Below are positions 19,701 to 26,111 of a stretch of DNA of 64,000 nucleotides, one piece after another. Every line of letters starts with the position of its first letter. Position 1 is the stretch's first letter. The translations under genes and the position numbers were made by a program. The notes beneath the pieces were generated by a model. The model was given only the letters and a program-made list of their open reading frames with translations, made no database searches and was not told the DNA's origin. The stretch lies in NCBI GenBank assembly GCA_963728975.1, contig CAVSMF010000004.1, positions 62,001-126,000 on the forward strand, read 5' to 3'. This DNA comes from DATFCK01 sp963728975 (GTDB lineage: Bacteria > Verrucomicrobiota > Verrucomicrobiia > Chthoniobacterales > UBA10450).

Positions 19701-19865
19701 GAGGCGCGCAAGGCGCTCCGGGAGATGCTCGCGCTCAAACCCAACTACGCCGAGGTCGCGCGTGAATTACACGGGAGATGGATCCAGCCGAATCTGGTGG
19801 AGCAGCTGATGGACGGGCTGCGGAAAGCCGGGCTGAAGATTCCGCCAAGGGAGGGAGCGAAATGA
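16746..19865 (+). CDS. Class III cyclase with two tandem TolB-like/TPR modules
   Basis: 1039 residues. The cyclase domain at about 10-180 has D20, D65, N124 and R128 and the LPTGDG variant without the adenine-selecting lysine. It is followed by a TolB-like domain (WVAVLPFRGAG, about 208-340) and TPRs to about 610. After a short low-complexity linker the whole TolB-TPR unit repeats: WVAVLPFKYSGG at about 638, TPRs to 1035. Both halves end with a similar 'LMDGLRKAGL' motif, supporting internal duplication. Unlike the paralogues at 5033 and 14120 no TM helix is evident, so the protein may be entirely cytoplasmic. Its stop overlaps the ATG of the SMP-30-like gene (ATGA), implying co-translation. 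Confidence 0.85.
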   Translation: MPSDRSSDVKFEIGHVLFIDIVGYSKLLITEQSEQIHKLRELVRGTNQFRLAEAEGKLLRLPTGDGGALVFRNSPEAPVLCALEISKALLNHPELQVRMGIHSGPVQEVTDLNEQANIAGAGINIAQRVMDCGDAGHILISKRVADDLEHYPQWRSLLNNLGEVEVKHGVRIQISNLYNKEAGNPEVPQKLKVKGRPAPAVSERGEELWVAVLPFRGAGDAEMESFADGLREEITTGLSRFRYLSVVASASAEQVKGEAGDERTLGAKLGARYVLQGSIRKGGSGIRVSAQLLDTKTGTQLWAETYNRDLQILSIFAAQDDVAARIVATVADSYGVLVHSLRDAARLKNDTDLTPAEWQFQYFAYREQITPSNYAALKSRLESAVKRDDRQSDLWACLAQIYVDEYAFGFGGDATSLDRALTAARHGVELDRANQFAMVALAQTHFFRQDLAAFGPAAERAMALNPLNTDAVGILGLQIVHTGEFERGTAIVRRAMELNANHAGWMHFAPLWDHFHKEEYEEALECANRVDVPGLFWPYLVMASACGHLGRRAEAAAAVRDLLALDPEFAAHARSNVGTWHFASGLMEPILDGLRKAGLSIPETDDSSGSPKRKATIRSKTDQARPGTDAGAARADEGFWVAVLPFKYSGGNADLTALADGMTEEVVTGLSRFSYLRVIALGSTARYANQAVDIRSAGKELGARYVMEGSLRQAGARLRVAVQLIDAASGAHLWAETYDRAFVPGEIFSLQDDLVPRIVSTVADMHGVLPRSMSEVVRLKAADQMSAYEALLRSFGYNERFTPEDLAEVRACLERAVQQAPSNAECWAMLSLMYANEYGHWDNATPDSLDRSLRAARTAVEAAPLHSVPYYALAQALYFKKEFTAFRVAADRAISLNPMDGATAAFMGMLIAYSGDWERGCALSDKGCQLNPNHPGWYCYPAWHDAYRKKDYRKALDLAFQLNAPQNYYTHAVLAMCYAQLGRMEEARKALREMLALKPNYAEVARELHGRWIQPNLVEQLMDGLRKAGLKIPPREGAK

Positions 19866-20779
19866 GGACGACCAAAATTATCTGTTTCGTATTTGGCATG
19901 ATGCTGGTTACGCCGGTCTGGGCCCAAGAAACCACCGTCGTGAGCAATGTGCTCGGACCGGAAGGCCCATTGTACGTTGACGGCAGCCTTTACTTTGTCG
20001 GTTGGGTCTCAAACACGCTCTCAAAGTGGGACGGCACGACGACGACTGTCCTCAATCATACCGACGGCTGTGGCCATAACGGATTGGCGCTGACGAAGGA
20101 CAAGACGTTTCTGCTCGCCTGCACCGACGAGCACGGCGCGATCATGGAGCTCGATATGACAGGCAAGCAGTTGCGTCGATGGGATGCCGACAAGGATGGC
20201 CAGCCATTTGCCGGTGGCATCAACGATATCGTGGTCGCGCCTAACGGAGCCGCCTATGCCACAGTCTTCGGTCCTTACCAGGATGTGCCCACGTCGGTCG
20301 CGGGAAAGATCGTTTATCTTGCGCCGGGCGGCCAGCAATGGGTCGAGGTCGCGAACGATCTCAATTACGCCAACGGCATCGGCGTTTCTCCCGATCAAAA
20401 GACTCTCTATGTCAGCGAAACCGTCAGCAACTGCATGCTGAAATTCACGATCAACCCAGATGGGACGTTGAGCCATCGATCAAATTTTGCGCTGCTCAAT
20501 CTTCTCGTAAAAGACAAGAACAAGTCGTGGTGGCTCGGACCCGACAGCATGAAGATCGACCGCAAAGGCAACATTTACGTTGCCCAGTGGTTCGGCGGCA
20601 AAATCTTGAAGATCTCGCCTGGGGGCAAACTCCTGCACGTGTTTGAGATCGCGGCTGGGGACGGCACGACCAACCTCGCCTTTGACGAAGGTGAGAAAGA
20701 CTTGTTCGTGACGGTAGTGAAGGATCCGAACGATCCGCAGGCAAAAGGCAGCATCGTAAAGATTCCCAATGTGAAATAA
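19862..20779 (+). CDS. Exported SMP-30/gluconolactonase-like beta-propeller protein
   Basis: 305 residues from the ATG at 19862, which overlaps the preceding stop. A longer open frame exists upstream, but starting here gives a clean signal peptide (MRTTKIICFVFGMMLVTPVWA-Q). The mature part has repeated propeller strands: GPEGPLYVDGSLYFV, NGLALTKDKTFLLAC, GGINDIVVAPNGAAY, YANGIGVSPDQKTLYVSE and GNIYVAQW. These are typical of SMP-30/Gluconolactonase and NHL-like families, which hydrolyse lactones or bind sugars and calcium. The metal-ligand pattern (E near the start, N-G-I-G-V-S-P-D-x-x-x-L-Y-V) is broadly retained. Coupling to a cyclase is unusual; a sensor or ligand-binding role is as likely as lactonase. 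Confidence 0.75.
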   Translation: MRTTKIICFVFGMMLVTPVWAQETTVVSNVLGPEGPLYVDGSLYFVGWVSNTLSKWDGTTTTVLNHTDGCGHNGLALTKDKTFLLACTDEHGAIMELDMTGKQLRRWDADKDGQPFAGGINDIVVAPNGAAYATVFGPYQDVPTSVAGKIVYLAPGGQQWVEVANDLNYANGIGVSPDQKTLYVSETVSNCMLKFTINPDGTLSHRSNFALLNLLVKDKNKSWWLGPDSMKIDRKGNIYVAQWFGGKILKISPGGKLLHVFEIAAGDGTTNLAFDEGEKDLFVTVVKDPNDPQAKGSIVKIPNVK

Positions 20780-20908
20780 CCTGTGCGACGTCGTCTCGAC
20801 GGAACCGGCTTCGGTTTGGGAACGCGAACTCGCGTGGTTGGAAATGTCGTCCAATTTATGTGCGTGCCGCAATTGCCGTGGACGCGTCGGCTTCCCAGCC
20901 GCCGAGAT

Positions 20909-20969
20909 AGTAGACGCGATCTCTGGTCGCGTTAGCCAACCCAAAAGCGGCGGGACGCCGCTTCTACTT
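20909..20969 (+). repeat. 61-bp dispersed repeat with two hairpins inside an outer stem
   Basis: The outer stem is AGTAGA with TCTACT. Inside are ACGCGA/TCGCGT and AGCGGC/GCCGCT, each with a 5-7 nt loop. A second copy in opposite orientation is at 47301-47361. Confidence 0.8.
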
Positions 20970-21027
20970 AGCTTCGCTGCTGCGCGCCTCCAAAAAGTGC
21001 CAGCCGATTGATCGGGCGCGATAGTAC

Positions 21028-21238
21028 GTGTTTAGCGGCAAGGCGCGGGAACAATCTCATCGTGGGCAAACCCTCGCAGGGCAAAGCGGAAGAACTCTCG
21101 CGGCCAAAGGCCCCTCCCACTCTGAAACCCACCTCCCGGGTGCTAAGGAAATGTGGGAGGGGCCTTTGGCCGCGAGAGTTTCGGCGTCCTGGCCTAAGAT
21201 AGCGCCACCCCACAGATAGGATGTCTGGCGCTAAACAC
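21028..21238. repeat. Nested inverted repeat with perfect 28-bp arms
   Basis: The inner arms at 21093-21120 and 21153-21180 are perfectly complementary over 28 bp (core GCGGCCAAAGGCCCCTCCC) around a 32-nt loop. Outer 10-bp arms (GTGTTTAGCG) lie at 21028-21037 and 21229-21238. No reading frame inside suggests a transposase. It could be a MITE-like element, or a bidirectional terminator for the two convergent genes. Confidence 0.8.
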
Positions 21239-21306
21239 TTACCCGCGATAGAGCTGCTTTTGTCAGGCAGCTATCGTGATAGTGCGCTGGTTGGCACAAC
21301 CACACG

Positions 21307-22848
21307 CTACACTGGGCTTTGTCCAGCTTCTGACCCCTCTCCCCAACGCTTCCAAACGTAAATGGAATTGATGATCCACGCGATAGGGTTGAAGCTGAGA
21401 ATCGTTAGGGTAATCCAGGCCCAGTGCCGGCGCTGAGCGAAAAACCACGCGAGTGCCGCGTAAATAACGCCGCACACGACCACGGCAACGGTTCCAAATC
21501 CAAGGACGCTGCCAAGGACGACACCGCCGATGAACGACATGATGCTAAAGTAGTAGCCCCAACGGTATGGCCGCTTCCCCGGGTTCCGCCGCTGGAACCG
21601 GCGATTCAGAGCGAATGCGGCGACGATCGGTCCTATGATCAGGGCCACCGGAACAGCAATGAGCACAAAGGCAATGAGACCGGCTCCAAGCGTATTCGTC
21701 GATTGCGGCGCGGGATTGGAACGGACAGCCGAGGCTTCGTTGGCAGGCCCCATTGTGATGATCACTTTTCCCTGAGCGTGTCCCTTTTCCAGATATCGCA
21801 TCGCTTCAGTGGCCTGGCCTAACGGGTAGGTCCTGTCGACCACAGGCTTTAGTTTGCCAGCCGCCATCAGATCAGCCAAAAACTTCAGATCTTTTTTGTT
21901 CAGGTCCGCCATCATTGGTCCCATCCTCTGGCTTACGAACGGCGCCAACACCAGCGCGTTAATCGGATTAATCACAGGGCCAATCCACCGGCCGTCGTTT
22001 ACGCCTCCGCCTCCGATCAAGACGTATCTCCCGTTAGGCTTCAAGACGCGCCTGCATTCCAAAAGCGAATGGTTCCCGACGTTATCGATAATCACATCGT
22101 AAAGTTGCCCGTTTTTGGTGAAATCCTCCTTGGTGTAATCAATGACCTGATCCGCCCCGAGCGATCGGACCAGATCCAGATGCCGGGTGCTGCACACGCC
22201 GGTCACATCCGCGCCGAACGACTTGGCGATCTGGACCGCAAACGTCCCCACCCCGCCCGACGCGCCGTTGATCAATACCTTTTGCCCGGGCTGAACCTTT
22301 CCTTTGTCGCGAACACCCTGCAATGCGGTCACTCCCGCAATGCCAACCGAGGCCGCCTGATCGAACGTTACGTTGGCCGGCTTCAGCACAATTGCCTTGT
22401 CGGGAAGACCGCACACGTACTCGGCCAGCGCCCCGTCTCTTCCGCCGAACACATCGTCGCCCGGTTTAAACTGGGTTACATTTTTTCCAGCCGCTTCAAC
22501 GGTTCCCGAGTAGTCGACACCGAGCCGTGGATTTTTTGGTTTAACCAGCCCAAAGCCCAAGAGGCGAGCGATGTAGGGCGAGCCCTCCATGTAATGCCAA
22601 TCCAGCGGATTAATCGCCGCCGCACGAACTCTGACCAGGACTTGATTGTCATTGGGAACGGGCTTTGGGATTTCCTCAACCCGAAGCACATCGGGCGAAC
22701 CAAAGTCGTGATAAACGATGGCTCTCATCATTGTAGCGGCGGTCTGCGACCGCTGCTCATGTTCCTGGGCACGGGCTGCGCGACCCAACAAAAGCGCGAC
22801 CAGGCAGAATCCAGTAATCAGGAGTTGTCGATGTGTGTTCATAGTCAT
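21307..22848 (-). CDS. MDR-family quinone-oxidoreductase-like protein with signal peptide and membrane tail
   Basis: 513 residues in three parts. Residues 1-27 are a signal peptide or anchor (LLITGFCLVALLLGRAARA-Q). Residues about 41-370 are a zinc-independent medium-chain dehydrogenase/reductase like RTN4IP1/quinone oxidoreductase: MRAIVYHDFGSPDVL, GVDYSGTVEAAGK, the NADP Rossmann motif NGASGGVGTFAVQIAK, and the ending EAMRYLEKGHAQGKVII. Residues about 390-500 carry four hydrophobic helices. The catalytic-zinc cysteine and histidine of alcohol dehydrogenases are absent. A NADPH enzyme behind a signal peptide is unexpected. The junction between signal and enzyme (residues 31-39) is encoded by a palindromic repeat. 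The native start may be the internal ATG of MRAIV at residue 41, with a membrane-tethered cytoplasmic enzyme. Confidence 0.75.
   Translation of the reverse strand: MTMNTHRQLLITGFCLVALLLGRAARAQEHEQRSQTAATMMRAIVYHDFGSPDVLRVEEIPKPVPNDNQVLVRVRAAAINPLDWHYMEGSPYIARLLGFGLVKPKNPRLGVDYSGTVEAAGKNVTQFKPGDDVFGGRDGALAEYVCGLPDKAIVLKPANVTFDQAASVGIAGVTALQGVRDKGKVQPGQKVLINGASGGVGTFAVQIAKSFGADVTGVCSTRHLDLVRSLGADQVIDYTKEDFTKNGQLYDVIIDNVGNHSLLECRRVLKPNGRYVLIGGGGVNDGRWIGPVINPINALVLAPFVSQRMGPMMADLNKKDLKFLADLMAAGKLKPVVDRTYPLGQATEAMRYLEKGHAQGKVIITMGPANEASAVRSNPAPQSTNTLGAGLIAFVLIAVPVALIIGPIVAAFALNRRFQRRNPGKRPYRWGYYFSIMSFIGGVVLGSVLGFGTVAVVVCGVIYAALAWFFAQRRHWAWITLTILSFNPIAWIINSIYVWKRWGEGSEAGQSPV
22732..22757 (+). repeat. 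GCGGCGGTCTGYGACCG palindromic repeat, copy inside a gene
   Basis: Matches the copies at 16601, 24144 and 25770. It lies in frame within the dehydrogenase N-terminus on the opposite strand and encodes RSQTAAT there. Confidence 0.85.
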
Positions 22849-22869
22849 TTCAGTTTTCTGCTTTCTTAG

Positions 22870-23239
22870 CTTGGCTTCTTCACCGATTTCCGACCTCTGA
22901 CATCTGACCTCTGATTTGCAATCCCTTGAATAGAAGCGAAAAACTCAGCACGATTTCGAAAATTGTCATGGGAGAATCGAACCAATAGGGGTTAACCGGG
23001 CCGGCGAATTCGGGGAAGATCTGAAAAACAAACGCGCAGACTACGCACCAGGCGGAGGAGACGTCCGCTCGATGACCGGCCTGACCTTTCCCGTCAAGAC
23101 GAGGTCGCCGAGCATGATGAGATCGCCTTTGCTCATCTTGGTCATGTACTGGGCGACAAATCAGGCTGAACGGCCCGGTGACGACCATCGATAGATAGAA
23201 CGCGCCGGCTATGCGCGCGGTTTTTTTGAGTGGGTGCAT
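22870..23239 (-). pseudogene. Mosaic remnant: DUF4386 ends with an MDR C-terminal fragment between
   Basis: From ATG 23239 the first ~27 residues (HPLKKTARIAGAFYLSMVVTG) are a classic DUF4386 N-terminal helix. The frame then loses homology. In another frame, 23180-23065, the sequence reads AQYMTKMSKGDLIMLGDL then GKVRPVIERT, which resembles the C-terminal part of an MDR dehydrogenase ('G-K-x-x-P-V-I-x-R-T'). Downstream, from about 23050, the first frame again resembles a DUF4386 C-terminus (FPEFAGPVNPYWF, then a helix LSFSLLFKGLQ). I read this as decayed fragments of two genes joined by deletion and insertion. It follows the permease gene by about 40 bp on the same strand. Confidence 0.55.
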
Positions 23240-23280
23240 AAAATTTATCCCTTGGTTGGTTTGTTAGGCTTGCGGATGCA

Positions 23281-24210
23281 TCAAAGTGGCCCGCGATAGC
23301 GCCGCAACCGAACCGCGGCCGCGACAAATAGCGCGGCGACGATGAGCCCGATCCAGAGACCGGGAGTACTCAGGTATTTTCCCGGAGTGAGTTGGGTGAG
23401 CGAATCAACCGTGGGATGATTGCCGCCGTGGAAACCGAAGGCGCGCGGGGCGAACCCCGTCAACCGGTGGCCAAGCATCTTCCCGATGTAGGTGGTGCCG
23501 AACGCGATCTTCTCGAGGATTTGGAGCGCAATGAGCGGCAACACCGCCCAGAGAAACGTCGCGCGCTTGGCCCAGCCTGAGACCAGCAACAGCCAGCCGT
23601 AGATCGGCGCGTGCCAGAGCGCGAGCACAATCAAGCCGTAGAGCAACACGATCCAGTTCTGAACCACCGGCAAATATTCCCAGGTCGATGACGGACTCAT
23701 TCCGTGAGCGATAAGAATCAGGCTGGTCATCAGCAGCATGATCACGTGCACGCAAACGATGACGGCGAAGGCAACCAGCGGCAGAATCGTCAACGGAATG
23801 GTTATCTTGGAGAGGACCGCAGTGAGATCGGAGACCGGCAGCGATTTCCAGAAGAGGATGCTCCGATCCCGACGTTCGCTGTGCAGGGCATCGAGGCAGT
23901 AAAACACGCCAACGATGAACACGGTGAAAAGCATCATCATCGCCGCCATATCGTATGGCACCTCGATGCGGGCTCGTTGCAGTGCCGGGGCAAGTAACAA
24001 CCCTTCGCGCCGGCGTTCGGCCAGGCCAATTGCGCTGATCGCAAACCCAAATACCTGGACCGCACCAACAATCAGCGGCGCTATATATAGAGAGCAGTTC
24101 TCCCACACTTCCCGCCGCACCGACCAGTAGAAAGGGCGTGTCTTGTAGCGGCGGTCTGTGACCGCCGATTCAACCGGCAACTCAGGCAGGACGTTTGATG
24201 GACTGTTCAT
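23281..24210 (-). CDS. ABC-2-type transporter permease
   Basis: 309 residues from the ATG at 24210, chosen because GGAGGT lies 5 bp upstream; a longer frame to 24261 has no such site. There are about six TM segments: near residues 45-65, 95-120 (MAAMMMLFTVFIVGVFY), 140-170, 190-215, 225-250 and 280-305. The cytoplasmic segment 'ERRDRSILFWKSLPVSDLTAVLSK' is the typical conserved loop of ABC-2 permeases that work with GntR/YtrA-controlled ATPases. Residues 15-23 (AVTDRRYK) are encoded by a palindromic dispersed repeat and are probably not ancestral. It forms an operon with the ATPase at 24386 and the regulator at 25248. The transported substrate is unknown, possibly an antibiotic or peptide. 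Confidence 0.82.
   Translation of the reverse strand: MNSPSNVLPELPVESAVTDRRYKTRPFYWSVRREVWENCSLYIAPLIVGAVQVFGFAISAIGLAERRREGLLLAPALQRARIEVPYDMAAMMMLFTVFIVGVFYCLDALHSERRDRSILFWKSLPVSDLTAVLSKITIPLTILPLVAFAVIVCVHVIMLLMTSLILIAHGMSPSSTWEYLPVVQNWIVLLYGLIVLALWHAPIYGWLLLVSGWAKRATFLWAVLPLIALQILEKIAFGTTYIGKMLGHRLTGFAPRAFGFHGGNHPTVDSLTQLTPGKYLSTPGLWIGLIVAALFVAAAVRLRRYRGPL
24144..24168 (+). repeat. GCGGCGGTCTGTGACCG palindromic repeat, copy inside the permease gene
   Basis: Same family as 16601, 22732 and 25770. It is read in frame on the minus strand as AVTDRRYK at residues 15-23 of the permease. Confidence 0.85.
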
Positions 24211-24249
24211 CGGGCACCTCCGATTTCGGCGTTGGACGTTCGCAGTTTC

Positions 24250-24371
24250 TGGGGAGCGCACGCGCCCCCGCGTGCCGGTTTCGGCGCCATCGCCGAAACG
24301 AACTTTGGGAGATTGAGAAGGGTGATGACGGGGGCGTCATCACCAGCACGCGAAGGCGCGTGCGCTCCCCA
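24250..24371. repeat. 122-bp cloverleaf-like structured element between ABC genes
   Basis: The outer arms 24250-24275 and 24346-24371 pair at 24 of 26 positions (core GGGGAGCGCACGCGCC). Two perfect inner hairpins lie between them. The first is GTTTCGGCG/CGCCGAAAC at 24278-24299 with loop CCAT. The second is GGTGATGACG/CGTCATCACC at 24321-24344 with loop GGGG. As RNA it would fold as a closed multibranch structure between the ATPase and permease cistrons. It may lower permease expression or protect mRNA ends, or simply be an inserted palindromic repeat. Confidence 0.85.
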
Positions 24372-24385
24372 AGACCGGACTGCGC

Positions 24386-25243
24386 TCATCGCGGTCCCCC
24401 TTTCCCCATGGTAGCCACGAACAGATCGGCGATGCTGGGACGCCGAACTTCGCCAAGCGCGGCGAGCTGGCCGCGCTCGGCATTTTCGAACAGCATGACG
24501 CTGCGGCCGAACACCGGGCGTTCGTGCATCGGTTTGAGCGCCCGCGCGGCGTCGAGATGTTCGGGACTAACCATCACTTCCAGATAGCGCGACTCGAATT
24601 CTTCCATGCTGCATTGGAGGACAATCCGCCCGCGATCGATGAACATGAGATCGGTCAGCACATCCTGGATCTCTTCCACCTGATGCGTCGTGACCACGAT
24701 GGTGCGGCTGTGATCGAAGTAATCGTTCAACAGCGAATCGTAGAACTGTTTCCGATACAGGATGTCCAGTCCAAGCGTCGGCTCGTCCAGCACCAGCAAT
24801 TTCGCGTCGATGGCCATGACCACGGCGAGATGGAGCTGGGCCACCATTCCCTTGGACAATTGCCGGACCTTACTGGTGCGTTTGATGGCGGTCTTGGCCA
24901 GGAAATTTTCCGCCTTGGCCCGATTGAATCGGGGATGGACGCCGGCGACATAATCGAGCAGCTGTGTGACCCGGATCCAACGAGGCAACACCGCGACATC
25001 GGCAATGAAAGAGACATCACGCATCAGCTGTTCGCGCGAAGACCACGGGTCGCGTCCGAGAACGGACAATGTTCCCTGGTAAGAAGTGAGCCCGAGAATC
25101 GCGTTGAGCGCGGTGGTCTTACCGGCGCCGTTAGGCCCGATCAGTCCAAGAATGCGCCCCTCTTCAACGCGCAAATCAATCCCGTCCAGCGCGACCGTTG
25201 CTCCAAAAGATTTGCGGAGCCCGCGTGCTTCTATTGTGGCCAT
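24386..25243 (-). CDS. ABC transporter ATP-binding protein
   Basis: 285 residues. Walker A GPNGAGKT is at residues 36-43. The signature is the divergent QLSKGMVAQ instead of LSGGQ, near residue 135. Walker B LLVLDEPTLGLD is near 158 and the H-loop is VVTTHQVEE near 193. The C-terminal ~70 residues form an accessory domain usual in YtrB/BcrA-like ATPases. It energises the ABC-2 permease at 23281, although a 175-bp spacer with a large palindromic structure separates them. The gene starts 4 bp after the GntR regulator stops. The family includes bacitracin-type resistance exporters and exporters with unknown substrate. Confidence 0.9.
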   Translation of the reverse strand: MATIEARGLRKSFGATVALDGIDLRVEEGRILGLIGPNGAGKTTALNAILGLTSYQGTLSVLGRDPWSSREQLMRDVSFIADVAVLPRWIRVTQLLDYVAGVHPRFNRAKAENFLAKTAIKRTSKVRQLSKGMVAQLHLAVVMAIDAKLLVLDEPTLGLDILYRKQFYDSLLNDYFDHSRTIVVTTHQVEEIQDVLTDLMFIDRGRIVLQCSMEEFESRYLEVMVSPEHLDAARALKPMHERPVFGRSVMLFENAERGQLAALGEVRRPSIADLFVATMGKGGPR

Positions 25244-25247
25244 GGTT

Positions 25248-25622
25248 TTAGCGTTTCTCCTTTCCGGTTTTCCTGGCGGCGGCCGTATCCAACTCTTTGT
25301 CCGTGATGCCGAGCCGCTGAATGGTGGCCGCGATTCGCGGCCATTCGTCGTTGAGAAATTTTTCGCGCTCGGCTTTGAGGAGGCGGTTACGGGCGTCGGC
25401 GTTGACGAACATGCCGAGCCCGCGTCTGCTCTCGACCAACTGTTCCTCGACCAAATCCTGGTAGGCCTTGAGCACAGTCAGCGGGTTCACCCGATATTCG
25501 GCCGCGACATTGCGCACCGACGGGAGCGGATCGCCTTCCTTGAGCACGCGATCGAGAATCATAGCCACGACACGATCCCGGAGTTGTCGATAAATCGGCT
25601 GACTATCGCTCCATTCATTCAC
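25248..25622 (-). CDS. GntR-family regulator, YtrA subfamily
   Basis: 124 residues, the short YtrA length. The N-terminal winged helix-turn-helix (QPIYRQLRDRVVAMILDRVLKEGDPLPSVRNVAAEYRVNPLTVLKAYQDL) is followed by GLGMFV and a short two-helix dimerisation tail, without a UTRA or FadR ligand domain. YtrA regulators repress the ABC operon they belong to by binding a palindrome near the promoter. Here a perfect 28-bp palindrome lies 297 bp upstream at 25919. The ATG at 25620-25622 overlaps the stop of a small upstream frame (ATGA), so translational coupling is possible. Operon order: leader frame, regulator, ATPase, permease. Confidence 0.9.
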   Translation of the reverse strand: MNEWSDSQPIYRQLRDRVVAMILDRVLKEGDPLPSVRNVAAEYRVNPLTVLKAYQDLVEEQLVESRRGLGMFVNADARNRLLKAEREKFLNDEWPRIAATIQRLGITDKELDTAAARKTGKEKR

Positions 25623-25918
25623 GATTCATCACCTGCTCCGAGTAACCCTTGAAAGAGTATGAAGAGGTCCGAGCCGGAAAGGGGTTCAGAATTGGGGGAC
25701 GGAATTTCCGAGGCGGCAGAAGAAAGAACGGGTTGGGAGGGCGCGATCTGCTTGGAGGCGGAGTTGTTTTGTAGCGGCGGTCTGTGACCGTCGACCATGG
25801 TGAAATTGGCGGTGGAAATTTTCGCGGTATCGGAAGCCGGGCGAGCGAGATTGGAGGTGTCCGGGGCGAAGTCGGCTCTTCCATTTCCGGAGTGTTCCGC
25901 TTGGTCTGTCCCTCTCAT
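25619..25918 (-). CDS. Possible 99-residue leader protein upstream of the GntR regulator
   Basis: An open frame starting at an ATG directly beside the 28-bp operator palindrome and ending in a TGA overlapping the regulator's ATG. The product is rich in Ser, Pro, Ala and Gly, with no recognisable domain. Part of it is encoded by the palindromic repeat at 25770. It may be a genuine translationally coupled leader, or merely an open stretch of 5' untranslated region. The exact junctions at both ends are the only support. Confidence 0.3.
   Translation of the reverse strand: MRGTDQAEHSGNGRADFAPDTSNLARPASDTAKISTANFTMVDGHRPPLQNNSASKQIAPSQPVLSSAASEIPSPNSEPLSGSDLFILFQGLLGAGDES
25770..25794 (+). repeat. 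GCGGCGGTCTGTGACCG palindromic repeat, copy in the regulator leader
   Basis: Matches the family at 16601, 22732 and 24144. It lies between the operator and the GntR gene. Confidence 0.85.
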
Positions 25919-25946
25919 ATAGTGTTATAGTTAACTATAACACTAT
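25919..25946. promoter_or_regulatory. Perfect 28-bp palindromic operator
   Basis: ATAGTGTTATAGTT followed by its exact complement. It is strikingly AT-rich against its GC-rich surroundings. It abuts the ATG of the leader frame of the GntR-ABC operon, and YtrA-type GntR regulators bind such palindromes to repress their own operon. It sits between this operon and the end of the ADOP gene, so control of the GntR operon is the likely role. It includes TATAAC/TATAGT sequences that could serve as a -10 element. Confidence 0.75.
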
Positions 25947-26111
25947 GTTACTGGCAAGCTCTTTTTTTGCTTTTTTTTGCCGCCTAAACCGGGCATTCAA
26001 GGGCCCCTTTTTTTAGAAAAAAAATCGCAGCAGCGTTCTCTTCGGGCCCGAAGCCAGCCCAAAGACTAGCCCGTTGAAAACGGAAAAGCTGAAAATCAGC
26101 CGCCGCCCACC

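Larger units (their letters stand above)
20780..21306. other. 527-bp intergenic region packed with repeats
   Basis: Lies between convergent genes (SMP-30-like on plus, dehydrogenase on minus). It holds no credible gene. It contains the two-hairpin repeat at 20909-20969 and the nested inverted repeat at 21028-21238, both listed separately. Confidence 0.6.
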
